In this document: positions 45,209-53,688 of the stretch, in pieces
Layout of the letters: each line of letters starts with the position of its first letter
Position numbering within the stretch: the first letter of the stretch is position 1
NCBI GenBank assembly: GCA_029261165.1
Contig: JAJDBV010000031.1
Span: 1-57,544 of the forward strand
Direction: 5' to 3'
From: Nitrospirota bacterium
GTDB taxonomy: Bacteria; Nitrospirota; Nitrospiria; SBBL01; JAADHI01
DNA length: 57,544 bases
Notes under the pieces: generated by a model
Databases searched by the model: none
Told to the model about the DNA's origin: nothing
The model's input: the letters and a program-made list of their open reading frames with translations, nothing else
Translations under genes and position numbers: made by a program

Positions 45209-45349
45209 GGTAACGATTCAGGATGTCTGAATTTTTCTTCAGGGCAAGGCACGAGGCGCACAGAACCGGAGCGTAGTTTTTTACGTGAGGATTCGAGCAC
45301 CACAGCAACGCCGCCATGGAGAAAAAGACGGGCATACTGATTCGTTACA
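45209..45349 (+). repeat. MITE-like repeat, copy C (gspN-gspL)
   Basis: A 141-bp element bounded by GGTAACGATTCAG (from 45209) and CTGATTCGTTACA (to 45349). The core matches copy A in opposite orientation (CAGGGCAAGGCACGAGGCGC, then ATTCGAGCACCACAGCAACG and CCGCCATGGAG). It ends 12 bp before the gspL start codon, inside the gsp operon. No perfect flanking direct repeat is visible. Confidence 0.75.
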
Positions 45350-45361
45350 TTGAAGGGGTAT

Positions 45362-47095
45362 ATGGGACAGACAGTACTCGGTCTTGACATTGGAACTTCC
45401 GTGGTCAAGGGGGTCCGGATCACACAAGGCTTCAGGGGGCTTCGCCTCCTTGATGCCTTTAAAGGGAATGTTGCGAAGGAAGGGGAAACAGATTCCCTAG
45501 AGGGCGGGCCTTTGACTAAAGGTCAGATTCAAACACTAAAGAGGATGGTTACAGAGGGATTCATCCGATCAGGGGAGATGATTTCCGTATCCTTGCCGGG
45601 CCATCTCGTCTCAACCCGAAAAATGACGCTTCCTTTTACTGATCCGAAGAAGCTGGACCAGGTCGTTCCTTATGAGATGGAAAGTCATCTCCCATATGAC
45701 CTGGAAGAGATTGCAATAGATTATCAGGTCCTTGCCGCGGGGGAAGGGAGAAGTGAGGGAGAGCGTAAAGCGGAGAATGAGGACGAAGCCCGTCGTTCTC
45801 ATCTCTTGGTGTCGACCGTCCCCAAGACGGTATTGCGGAAATATTTGCAGGACCTACAGTCTGTGGGGATCGATCCTGCCTGGATCAGTGTCGATGCAAT
45901 TGCCCTGAAGACCTTCTCTCAATATTTTCTTGATGGTTTTCTTTCGGAAGAAACAGAGGATCAGGGCCATGGCGCCGGTTCAGGTGCGCATTTGATGATT
46001 GATGTCGGCGCGTCCAAGACGGTCCTTTCTTTCATTCAGGGGGGAAGTCTCGAAGGGGTTCGGACCATTCCGATGGGAGGGAATCTTGTCACAGAGGCGC
46101 TGCGATCGGCGTTTGAACTTTCGGAGGAAGCCGCAGAAAAATTGAAAAGAGAGATCGACCTGGCCAAAGTGGAACAGACCCCGGAAGTCCACAAGGCGGC
46201 TCAGTGCCTTGAGAAGGCAATCGAACCCTGGCTGACCGAGATTGAAAAGAGCCTGCGATATGTTTGGGAATCAGAACATCCCCTTGGTGGGACGGTGGGG
46301 GTGAAAAAAGGTGCTTTTTCGCTTTGTGGCGGGGGCGGGTCCCTCAATGGATTGAAGGCGGTTTTGTCAGATGTTCTCGAGATGAACTCCTTGTCCGATA
46401 GTTCCGGTCCGGTCAGCGAAGGATTTTCTATGACGGGTTTGGAGGTCCTGGACACAGCCTCGGTTGTTCACACTTATCAGATGGGGTTTGGTCTTGCCCT
46501 TCTTACGATGGAAGGGACGAAGATTAACTTTCGTCGTGGGGAGTTTGTCTACGGCAAGGAGACGATTGAAAGAAGAAACAGGGTTGTCTCGATCGGTCTC
46601 GTTGCCCTTTTGCTCTCAGCACTCGTCGTGGGAGATCTTTATCTTCGTTATGATCTAAAAGAGCAGCGTTACCGCGACTTGAAAGGTGAGCTTAGAGCAA
46701 CCTTTCTTGAAACCTTCCCCCGGGTTAGGAATGTGATGAATGAGGTTGAACAGGCGCGTGTGGAGATCGAAGAACTCAACCGAGCAGGATCCTTTTTGGG
46801 CGTGAGAGAGGAAAGCCCTCTAGATGTGCTAAAAGAGATTACGTCCCGTGTTCCGAAAGAGGTCCGGATCGATGTTCAGGAACTGGTTATTGATGGGAGC
46901 AATGTTCGCATCCTGGCTCGAACGGATTCGTTCGATTCAGTTGATCGAATCCGTAGCGGATTTCTGGAGGCCCCGCGATTTCAGGAGGTCAACGTCAGCG
47001 ATGCCAAGGTGATGGCGGACCAATCCCAAGTCCGTTTTCGAATCAAAATGAAGATCTCAGCTCAGGATGAGGGAAATGAGAAAAAACTTTCTTAG
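45362..47095 (+). CDS. gspL: Type II secretion protein GspL (PilM-PilN-like)
   Basis: A 577-residue protein. The cytoplasmic N-terminal two-thirds has the PilM/GspL actin-like ATPase fold (VLGLDIGTSVVKGVRI, LMIDVGASKTVLSFI, LCGGGGSLNGL). A transmembrane helix lies at about 408-428, followed by a coiled coil and a periplasmic ferredoxin-like domain (KEITSRVPKEVRIDVQELVI). GspL anchors GspE to the membrane and binds GspM. ATG 45362 follows AAGGGG, with a TTG at 45350 as an alternative. Overlaps gspM. Confidence 0.88.
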   Translation: MGQTVLGLDIGTSVVKGVRITQGFRGLRLLDAFKGNVAKEGETDSLEGGPLTKGQIQTLKRMVTEGFIRSGEMISVSLPGHLVSTRKMTLPFTDPKKLDQVVPYEMESHLPYDLEEIAIDYQVLAAGEGRSEGERKAENEDEARRSHLLVSTVPKTVLRKYLQDLQSVGIDPAWISVDAIALKTFSQYFLDGFLSEETEDQGHGAGSGAHLMIDVGASKTVLSFIQGGSLEGVRTIPMGGNLVTEALRSAFELSEEAAEKLKREIDLAKVEQTPEVHKAAQCLEKAIEPWLTEIEKSLRYVWESEHPLGGTVGVKKGAFSLCGGGGSLNGLKAVLSDVLEMNSLSDSSGPVSEGFSMTGLEVLDTASVVHTYQMGFGLALLTMEGTKINFRRGEFVYGKETIERRNRVVSIGLVALLLSALVVGDLYLRYDLKEQRYRDLKGELRATFLETFPRVRNVMNEVEQARVEIEELNRAGSFLGVREESPLDVLKEITSRVPKEVRIDVQELVIDGSNVRILARTDSFDSVDRIRSGFLEAPRFQEVNVSDAKVMADQSQVRFRIKMKISAQDEGNEKKLS

Positions 47096-47654
47096 AGGGC
47101 TTGATCGATCTTTCAGGCGTCTTTCTTTAAGGGAGAGATGGGTCCTGGCCGGAGGCGGCCTGGTCGCTCTGCTCCTGATCGGCTATGCAAACCTGTTCGC
47201 CCCGGCGTGGGAACGGATGACCCTGCTTGAGCGTCTGATTCCTCGGAAAGAAAATGAAGTCCGGGAATTCGCACAGTTAAAGGATGCGTACCTCAGTATT
47301 TCGGAGGGGATTCGGAGCATCGAAGAACGCCTTCCGACGGAGAACAAGTTCTCCCCCCTCTCCTTTCTGGAAGAAAAAGCGGTAAGGAACCAGATCCGCG
47401 GCAACATTGCCTATATTCGTCCCTTGGCGCCTCAGGTCCACGCGTCCTACCGTGAGATCCCGGTTGAAGTGAAGGTTGAGAATGTGACCCTGGCTGGAGT
47501 GATCCCTTTTCTAAACGCCATTGAGACGGCCCCTTATGCTTTGCGTATCAAGCGACTGGCTCTGAAGACCCGGTTTTCCGATCCCACCCTGATGGATATT
47601 ACTTTTCTTGTTTCTTCTTACGAGAAGGACGTGTCCCAGGCGATGGGAAAATGA
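47067..47654 (+). CDS. gspM: Type II secretion protein GspM
   Basis: A 195-residue bitopic protein. Basic N terminus, transmembrane helix at about 26-46 (WVLAGGGLVALLLIGYANLF), coiled coil, then a periplasmic ferredoxin-like domain (VKVENVTLAGVIPFLNAIE). It pairs with GspL. Start ATG 47067 or 47076; neither has a clean ribosome binding site because it lies inside gspL, so coupled translation is likely. ATGA overlap with gspK. Confidence 0.85.
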   Translation: MREMRKNFLRGLDRSFRRLSLRERWVLAGGGLVALLLIGYANLFAPAWERMTLLERLIPRKENEVREFAQLKDAYLSISEGIRSIEERLPTENKFSPLSFLEEKAVRNQIRGNIAYIRPLAPQVHASYREIPVEVKVENVTLAGVIPFLNAIETAPYALRIKRLALKTRFSDPTLMDITFLVSSYEKDVSQAMGK

Positions 47655-48592
47655 AACTTCGTAAAATTCTTGGGGATCAGAGGGGCTTTGCGCTGATCAT
47701 CAGCCTTTTGATCATGTTCCTCCTTGTTGTCATTGTTTTAGAGACTGACTTTTATACCCGCACGGACCTGCGTGCCGCTGGCAATTTTCGTGATGACCTC
47801 AAGGCCTTCTACCTGGCCCGGTCGGCTGTTTCTGCCGGGGAGGCGATCCTCAAAGATGACGTGAAGACAAGCAATCGTTATGACGGTTTGGATGAGCTCT
47901 GGGCTTTTCCGATCCCGGAATATGCTCTGGGTGATGGAACCTTGAGCGGTTTGATTGTTGATGAAGAAGGAAAAATTAACCTGAACAAGCTTGTCGAGGG
48001 GAAGGAAGGAAAGGTCAACCAAGCGAGGCGAAATCAAGTTCGTCTCCTTTTTGAGCTTCTTGAGATCGATCCTGATCTGGTTGATCCGGTGATTGACTGG
48101 ATCGATCCCAATTCCGAGACGGTCTCTTCATCGGGAGCGGAGGAAGGCTATTATCTCGGTCTCGACCCAGCCTATCCTGCCAGGAACGGCCCGCTTGAAA
48201 CTCTGCCAGAACTTCATATGCTGAAGGGAATGACGGATGAGATCTATCGCAAGATTGAGCCCTATGTAACCATCTACGGCATAGGACAGATTAATATCAA
48301 TACAGCGGAATCTCTCGTTCTCCAGAGTCTTGATCAGGGGATCGATGATTCAGAGGCGGGTCGGCTGATGCGTAAACGTCCTTTTGAATCTCCTGGACGG
48401 TTTAAGGAGCACCTCCTTCCGGATACAAAAGTTCGAATGACAACGGCCTGCAGAATCAACTGTATCAAGACCCGAAGCAATGTCTTTTCTCTGACTGCTG
48501 AAGGGACGGTCCAGGATACAAAGAAGATCGCCCATGCGATTATTCAGCGGAAAGGGACAAAAACCAAGCTCCTTTATTTTAGAGTTGAATAA
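47651..48592 (+). CDS. gspK: Type II secretion minor pseudopilin GspK
   Basis: A 313-residue large minor pseudopilin capping the pseudopilus. The leader ends RG/FALIISLLIMFLLVV and lacks the Glu at +5, as is usual for GspK. The inserted helical domain has DPDLVDPVIDWIDPNSE and YLGLDPAYPARNGPLETLPE, and GIGQININTAES follows. It is the last gene of the operon, after L and M rather than in the common I-J-K order. No prepilin peptidase gene (gspO) lies in the window. Confidence 0.93.
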   Translation: MKLRKILGDQRGFALIISLLIMFLLVVIVLETDFYTRTDLRAAGNFRDDLKAFYLARSAVSAGEAILKDDVKTSNRYDGLDELWAFPIPEYALGDGTLSGLIVDEEGKINLNKLVEGKEGKVNQARRNQVRLLFELLEIDPDLVDPVIDWIDPNSETVSSSGAEEGYYLGLDPAYPARNGPLETLPELHMLKGMTDEIYRKIEPYVTIYGIGQININTAESLVLQSLDQGIDDSEAGRLMRKRPFESPGRFKEHLLPDTKVRMTTACRINCIKTRSNVFSLTAEGTVQDTKKIAHAIIQRKGTKTKLLYFRVE

Positions 48593-48635
48593 GGTTTTCC
48601 ACCCACACATTATCAACAGCTTATCTTCAGGAATT

Positions 48636-48651
48636 CCACAATATAATGGTG
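48636..48651. promoter_or_regulatory. NrdR-box-like site 1
   Basis: CCACAATATAATGGTG, about 11 of 16 positions like the NrdR box (ACACWATATATWGTGT). It starts 31 bp upstream of site 2; NrdR boxes normally occur as pairs 31-32 bp apart. Confidence 0.45.
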
Positions 48652-48666
48652 CCTTCCTTATTTTTT

Positions 48667-48682
48667 CCTCTATATATTGTAT
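48667..48682. promoter_or_regulatory. NrdR-box-like site 2
   Basis: CCTCTATATATTGTAT, 13 of 16 positions like the NrdR box, ending 7 bp before the -35 hexamer. NrdR is the ATP/dATP-sensing repressor of ribonucleotide reductase genes, which fits nrdJ downstream. Confidence 0.55.
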
Positions 48683-48689
48683 TTTCTCC

Positions 48690-48718
48690 TTGACAAAAAA
48701 TTAAGGTTCCTCTACCAT
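48690..48718 (+). promoter_or_regulatory. Promoter of nrdJ
   Basis: A perfect TTGACA (48690-48695), a 17-bp spacer and TACCAT (48713-48718). The leader to the GTG start is about 170 nt. Confidence 0.55.
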
Positions 48719-48895
48719 CAGCTCCAATTCTAACAAGATCACTGCACCGAATATTCTTTTAAGATCTTTGAGGAAACCGAAGGGAGAAATAGACGCTTCA
48801 GTGCCGGATTGGGGTATTGTGGTCGGCACGGTTGTTGTTCTCTTGACGGCTATGAATTTAGAATATTACACTACAAGACAAAGGGGGGCGGATCA

Positions 48896-51385
48896 GTGGA
48901 AGTGTTAAAGGGAAGCGATAGGACGGAAGAGCGAAAATCAAGCCTTGGAAGCGGAGTTGCGCCGCCTGAAGGAGAAGAATACCGGAAAAAACTAGGGATG
49001 TCTCCGAATGCCCTGCGTGTCCTGGAAAAACGCTATCTCCTGAAGAATGAACAAGGAGAGGTCATCGAGAGCCCTGAGGCCCTTTTCCGCCGGGTCGCCA
49101 AAAATATCGCTGAGGGAGACCGTAGCTACGATCCACAGGCCAACGTCGTCGTCGTTGAAGAGGCCTTTTACGACATGATTTCCCGGTTCAAGTTTCTTCC
49201 GAATTCTCCCACCTTGATGAATGCTGGCCGAGACCTCCAGCAATTATCGGCTTGTTTTGTTCTGCCGATTGCTGATTCGATGGAGTCGATCTTTGAAACG
49301 GTCAAGCAGGCGGCCATCATCCACAAAACCGGCGGAGGGACTGGGTTCTCGTTCTCCCGTCTTCGACCGAAGGATGATGTTGTCCAGACGACCGGCGGGG
49401 TTGCTTCCGGACCCGTTTCTTTTATGAAGGTCTTCAACCACGCCACTGAGGCTGTCAAACAGGGTGGAACACGGCGCGGGGCGAATATGGGAATCTTGCG
49501 CGTCGACCATCCTGATATTCTCGATTTCATCTCGTGCAAGGCAGATACAAAAGAGATTACCAATTTTAATATTTCCATCGCGCTCACGGACCGTTTTATC
49601 ACAGCCTATGAAAAGGGAGAGGACTATGCCTTGATCTCTCCTCGTGATGGCCAGGTTGTAAAGGAGATTTCGGCAAAAGGGGTTATGGACAAGATTGCTG
49701 AGCAGGCATGGAAGACGGGTGAACCGGGTCTCTTTTTTATCGATGTAACCAATCGTGCCAACCCGACTCCCAAAGTTTCCGAGATGGAGGCCACCAATCC
49801 ATGTGGAGAACAGCCGCTCCTTCCTTATGAAAGCTGTAATCTGGGAAGCATCAACCTTGAGGCCCACCTCCTAGAGGCCAATGGAAAATACACGATCAAC
49901 TGGAGAGGACTGGAGAAGACCATTCGGACATCCATTCATTTCCTGGACAACGTGATTGACATGAACCGCTATCCGATTCGTGAGATCGAAATCATCACGA
50001 AAGCGAATCGAAAGATCGGCCTGGGGATCATGGGGTTCTCGCGGATGCTCTACAAGTTGGAAGTCCCTTATCACACTGAAAAGGGTATCCAGATGGCGCG
50101 GGAAGTCATGGGCTTTATCCAGCGTATCGGATATGAGGCATCGGCCCGGCTTGCTGAGGAACGGGGGGTCTATGCTAATTGGGAGGGATCGCTCCACCAG
50201 CACCGGGGCGAGCGTGTTCGCAACTCATATATCACCACGGTCGCGCCGACCGGCACGATTTCGATGATTGCAGATACCTCTGGGGGATGTGAGCCGGAAT
50301 TCTCGCTGATCTGGTATAAAAACGTCATGGACGGAGAGCATCTCCCTTATGTTCAGGACTATTTTGTCGAGGTGGCCAAGCGGGAAGGGTTTTACAGTGA
50401 GGATCTGCTCGACAAGATTTTAGGCAATCGCGGCTCCGTCCAGGGAATTGATCAGGTACCGGAACATTGGCAGAAGGTCTTCATCACCTCTCACGGGATT
50501 GCCCCGGAATGGCACGTCCGGATGCAGGCGGCCTTCCAGGAATTTACCGACTCCGCCGTCAGCAAGACGATCAATCTTCCCGCCACGGCGACCACTGAAG
50601 AGATCAAGGACGCATATCTTCTGGCCTACCGGCTTGGCTGCAAAGGGATCACCGTCTATCGGGACGGTGCCCGGCCCGACCAGGTCATGAATGTCGGCAA
50701 GTCGAAGAAGATCGAAGAGAAGTCGGCTGTTTCTGCGCCACCTGTAGCAAAACCCCAGATACAACCTGATGAAAAGAGCGATGATAATGAATCTCCGCTC
50801 TCCATGATTGCCCCACGTCCTCGTCCCGAGGTGATGACGGGAACGACTACGCGGAAGCGGACTTCGTGCGGCGACCTTTACCTGACGGTAAACCGGGATG
50901 AAACAGGGCTTCCCTTTGAGGCCTTTGCGACGATGGGGAAGGCCGGAGGCTGCGAAGGCTCTTTTAATGAAGCCATAGGACGCCTCATCTCCCTCTGTAT
51001 GCGTGCGGGAGTGACACCGCGGGATATCGTCAAGCAGTTGATCGGGATCCGCTGCAATAAACCGTTTGGGATCGGAAAAGAAAAGGTCCTCTCCTGCTCG
51101 GACGCCATCTCCAAGATATTTAACCAGGACCTCGGAAATAAGGTGACGGAGGCGCGTTACCCCGATGGTGAACTGAACGGCACGACTAACGGGGCAAGCA
51201 ATGGCGCAACAAATGGAGCAACAAATGGGACAACCAATGGTGCAACGCAGACGGCCCCTGTCCTCGAAGACCCCACCTCACACATTCAAAAGGTCATCTT
51301 CCCCTGCCCCGAATGCGGCCTGGAACTCGAATTCGGCGAAGGCTGCGAGAAATGCCACTTTTGCGGCTATTCCCGGTGTTATTAA
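48896..51385 (+). CDS. nrdJ: B12-dependent (class II) ribonucleotide reductase
   Basis: An 829-residue enzyme that makes deoxyribonucleotides with adenosylcobalamin, so it needs no oxygen. Visible sites: LPNSPTLMNAG and the Cys in QLSACF (about 120), the radical region NPCGEQPLLPYESCNLGSIN (Cys303, Cys314), and VAPTGTISMIADTSGGCEPE. A TSCPD domain follows at about 655-750 (TTRKRTSCGDLYLTVNRDET), then a low-complexity NGAT-repeat linker and a Cys-rich C-terminal zinc ribbon (CPECG, CEKCHFCG, from about 804). The GTG at 48896 is used because AAGGGGGG lies 6-16 bp upstream; a longer frame is open upstream. Confidence 0.93.
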   Translation: MEVLKGSDRTEERKSSLGSGVAPPEGEEYRKKLGMSPNALRVLEKRYLLKNEQGEVIESPEALFRRVAKNIAEGDRSYDPQANVVVVEEAFYDMISRFKFLPNSPTLMNAGRDLQQLSACFVLPIADSMESIFETVKQAAIIHKTGGGTGFSFSRLRPKDDVVQTTGGVASGPVSFMKVFNHATEAVKQGGTRRGANMGILRVDHPDILDFISCKADTKEITNFNISIALTDRFITAYEKGEDYALISPRDGQVVKEISAKGVMDKIAEQAWKTGEPGLFFIDVTNRANPTPKVSEMEATNPCGEQPLLPYESCNLGSINLEAHLLEANGKYTINWRGLEKTIRTSIHFLDNVIDMNRYPIREIEIITKANRKIGLGIMGFSRMLYKLEVPYHTEKGIQMAREVMGFIQRIGYEASARLAEERGVYANWEGSLHQHRGERVRNSYITTVAPTGTISMIADTSGGCEPEFSLIWYKNVMDGEHLPYVQDYFVEVAKREGFYSEDLLDKILGNRGSVQGIDQVPEHWQKVFITSHGIAPEWHVRMQAAFQEFTDSAVSKTINLPATATTEEIKDAYLLAYRLGCKGITVYRDGARPDQVMNVGKSKKIEEKSAVSAPPVAKPQIQPDEKSDDNESPLSMIAPRPRPEVMTGTTTRKRTSCGDLYLTVNRDETGLPFEAFATMGKAGGCEGSFNEAIGRLISLCMRAGVTPRDIVKQLIGIRCNKPFGIGKEKVLSCSDAISKIFNQDLGNKVTEARYPDGELNGTTNGASNGATNGATNGTTNGATQTAPVLEDPTSHIQKVIFPCPECGLELEFGEGCEKCHFCGYSRCY
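51176..51247 (+). repeat. Six tandem 12-bp units in nrdJ
   Basis: Six in-frame copies of a 12-base unit (AACGGCACGACT, AACGGGGCAAGC and so on) encoding NGTT-NGAS-NGAT-NGAT-NGTT-NGAT. It forms a flexible linker between the TSCPD domain and the zinc-ribbon tail. Confidence 0.85.
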
Positions 51386-51527
51386 TCTCCCATTCGGAGA
51401 GGGTCGAAACCCGTGGTCTTCGGGGGAAGAGAAGATTCAAGGTGTCGCATTAGAACAAGTCATTCCAGACTGTGAGCTGGAATCCAGACGATTCATTAAG
51501 ACTGGAACCATCGCAAAGTTCCCTGGA

Positions 51528-51603
51528 TGCCGGATCAAGTCCGGCACGTCCTCAGTCGATTTTAAATCGACCCTACTTGTACCTCTCGACTTATCGTCGA
51601 GAG
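51528..51603. repeat. Cluster of three perfect hairpins after nrdJ
   Basis: TGCCGGA-TCAAG-TCCGGCA (51528-51546), GTCGATTT-T-AAATCGAC (51555-51571) and CTCTCGAC-TTATC-GTCGAGAG (51583-51603) follow each other in the 298-bp gap between nrdJ and the SelO-like gene. The first, with the neighbouring CATTCCAGAC and CTGGAATCCAGA segments, resembles dispersed REP-like palindromes common in bacteria. None is followed by a T-run. Confidence 0.6.
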
Positions 51604-51683
51604 TCGTTTAGTTGCCTCATAAGTTCGGAAGTTATTTCACGATTCAAGTCAAGTCCCTTTCCTTTTTTTGACGCGATAGACGC

Positions 51684-53483
51684 GTGTATAAAAACTTTCT
51701 AAAAATAAACGGGGACCACCCCTGGCGGAGGGTCTGTCCGGATGGATATGTCGACTATCCTGTGCGTTACCGGCCGGGAGGCAAGGTCCTTTTTTTTAAT
51801 TTCCCTCTTGCCCGTGAGATGGGTCTTATTGCCAGGAACCATCCTGCGGTCATGAACCCGGAGCTGGAAGAGGCGGTTTTACAGACTTTTTCCCTGCAGA
51901 TTATTAATGAATATGACCAAGTTCATAAAACCCGGTTTGCGAAGGATACGCTAAGAGATCGGCCCTATATGGCCACCCGCTATTTGCAGGCCCAGCATAA
52001 GAACAAACAGGGGAAGACCTCAGGGGATGGCCGGAGTATTTGGAATGGCTGCATCAAGACAGGGGAAATGACCTTTGATGTTTCCAGTTGCGGTACGGGG
52101 GCGACCCTCTTGAGCCCAGGTGCGGATGAGGCGGGCCGTCCGCTCAAGACCGGGGAGTCGCGGTACGGATATGCCTCCGGACTGGCCGATCTTGACGAAA
52201 TGCTCGGCGCGGCCGTGGTCTCTGAGATATTCTACCGGACCGGAATTCCCACGGAAAGATGCCTGACCGTCATTGATTTCAAGAACAATACCGGCATCGG
52301 CGTCCGGACGTCTCCAAACCTGATCCGGCCCGCCCATATCTTTCGTTACTTAAAATCGGGATGCCAAATTGAACTGAAGGCCTCACTGGACTATTTTCTT
52401 GAGCGTCAGGAAAAGAATGGTGTTGTCACTCTCCCTCGCCAAGGGAAAGCCCGGTATCGGGCGGCACTTGCTTATATTTCACAAACCTATGCGAAATTAA
52501 CCGCCGTACTTGAAGAAGAGTACATCTTTAACTGGCTGGCATGGGACGGTGATAATATGCTGGCCGATGGGGCGCTCCTCGATTACGGCTCCATCCGACA
52601 GTTTGCAGCCAAACATAATAAATATCGTTACGACGATGTTGACCGTTTTTCCACCTCTCTGACCGAGCAGCGGTTTTGGGCCAGGAGGATGGTGCAAACC
52701 TTTGCACAAGCCATTGATTGGATCGTTTCAGAGACGAACAGGCCGCTTGAGGCGTTCAAAGATGATCCGAACTTATCTCTCTTCGACCGGTCCTTTACGC
52801 GGGAGCGGCTCAAGAGAATGCTCTGGAGAATCGGGTTTGCGCCCCAGCAGGCGGAGTCCCTCCTTGCAGATCATTTGGAGAAGGTCCAGGAATTTCGCAG
52901 GGCACTGAACTACTTTGAGGATGCTAAAACAGGTGACGGGATAAAAAAGGTGCCTGACGGGATTGACCATCCCCCGGTTTTTTTGGTGCGGCATATCCTC
53001 AGAGAACTGCCGCATTTTTTGATAAAAAACATGAAGAACGGCGCCTGGCCGGTCATGCCTGCTGACACCTTTTGTGAGATCATGGCGGCTTCTTATGTCA
53101 ATACGGGTGATCTGCAACTGACGGACCACCGAAGGCAGAGGGCGCTCCAGTTTCAAGCGTCATACCGTCAACTGATCGAGGCCGCCGGTAACAAGGAAAG
53201 AGAAACCCTTCGCGGTATCTCCAGTCGTTCTCATGTGGTCAACTATGCCTATCGCAAAACAGGGGATGGTCTTATCTGGGTGATTAAAGAAACCATCCAA
53301 CTCAAAGACCAGATGAAAAGGGAGGAGATCCAGGAGGGGTTGGAGCGGTTTATTGAATCTCAGGTTCTTGTCCCTGGTAAGTGGAAACCGATTCAACCGG
53401 ATGAGGTTGCAGGCCAGTCGATGAAGGCCAAGTACCTGCGGAAGATACAAGAGCTTCTGGAAATGTTTCAGGAGTTGATATGA
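51684..53483 (+). CDS. SelO/YdiU-family protein, divergent
   Basis: A 599-residue protein of the SelO pseudokinase-fold family, whose known members attach AMP to other proteins. Family marks: SGDGRSIWNG (about 113-122), RTGIPTERCLTVIDF (about 185-199), GVRTSPNLIRPAHIFRYL, catalytic-loop GDNM with Asp290-Asn291, DYG at 300-302, then YDDVDRFSTSLTEQR. It lacks the usual GPTPYSR segment and has SSCGTGATLLSPGADEAGR in that region, so it is a divergent branch. No C-terminal CxxU or CxxC is seen. The GTG start at 51684 is the only good upstream choice but has a weak ribosome binding site. Confidence 0.75.
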   Translation: MYKNFLKINGDHPWRRVCPDGYVDYPVRYRPGGKVLFFNFPLAREMGLIARNHPAVMNPELEEAVLQTFSLQIINEYDQVHKTRFAKDTLRDRPYMATRYLQAQHKNKQGKTSGDGRSIWNGCIKTGEMTFDVSSCGTGATLLSPGADEAGRPLKTGESRYGYASGLADLDEMLGAAVVSEIFYRTGIPTERCLTVIDFKNNTGIGVRTSPNLIRPAHIFRYLKSGCQIELKASLDYFLERQEKNGVVTLPRQGKARYRAALAYISQTYAKLTAVLEEEYIFNWLAWDGDNMLADGALLDYGSIRQFAAKHNKYRYDDVDRFSTSLTEQRFWARRMVQTFAQAIDWIVSETNRPLEAFKDDPNLSLFDRSFTRERLKRMLWRIGFAPQQAESLLADHLEKVQEFRRALNYFEDAKTGDGIKKVPDGIDHPPVFLVRHILRELPHFLIKNMKNGAWPVMPADTFCEIMAASYVNTGDLQLTDHRRQRALQFQASYRQLIEAAGNKERETLRGISSRSHVVNYAYRKTGDGLIWVIKETIQLKDQMKREEIQEGLERFIESQVLVPGKWKPIQPDEVAGQSMKAKYLRKIQELLEMFQELI

Positions 53484-53532
53484 GGACAACTCTTTTCAAG
53501 CTCAAAAACAGATAAAAAAACACCGAAAGTGT

Positions 53533-53560
53533 TTGACGATTTATTAAGATCTGGTATTCT
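53533..53560 (+). promoter_or_regulatory. Extended -10 promoter of the dehydrogenase gene
   Basis: TTGACG (53533-53538), a 16-bp spacer and TATTCT (53555-53560) preceded by TGG. The leader to the ATG is about 120 nt. Confidence 0.55.
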
Positions 53561-53688
53561 TCTGAAAGAGGGTTGGTGAGGATCGGAAGGACGCGTGGCC
53601 GAGGAACACTTGACGCTGGGTGCCAATAGCGGGGGTTGTTGTTCATGGTAATAATGAGATGTGTGACGGGGAGCCAAAGGAGAAGATG

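Larger units (their letters stand above)
48593..48895. other. Regulatory region upstream of nrdJ
   Basis: A 303-bp gap. It contains two NrdR-box-like sites, a TTGACA promoter and about 170 nt of leader. I looked for a cobalamin riboswitch in the leader and did not find its conserved core. Confidence 0.5.

Noticed and set aside
45153-45335. Small open frames inside the repeat copies (for example one reading HGGVAVVLESS or AALLWCSNPH)
   Set aside because: They follow the repeat, appear in several frames and orientations, lack ribosome binding sites, and are interrupted in other copies.
48719-48895. Cobalamin riboswitch ahead of the B12-dependent reductase
   Set aside because: The conserved B12-box and core segments are not visible in the leader; NrdR-like sites explain regulation better.
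48809-48895. Longer N terminus for the ribonucleotide reductase
   Set aside because: The extra 29 residues do not look like family sequence; the GTG at 48896 has a strong purine-rich site upstream.
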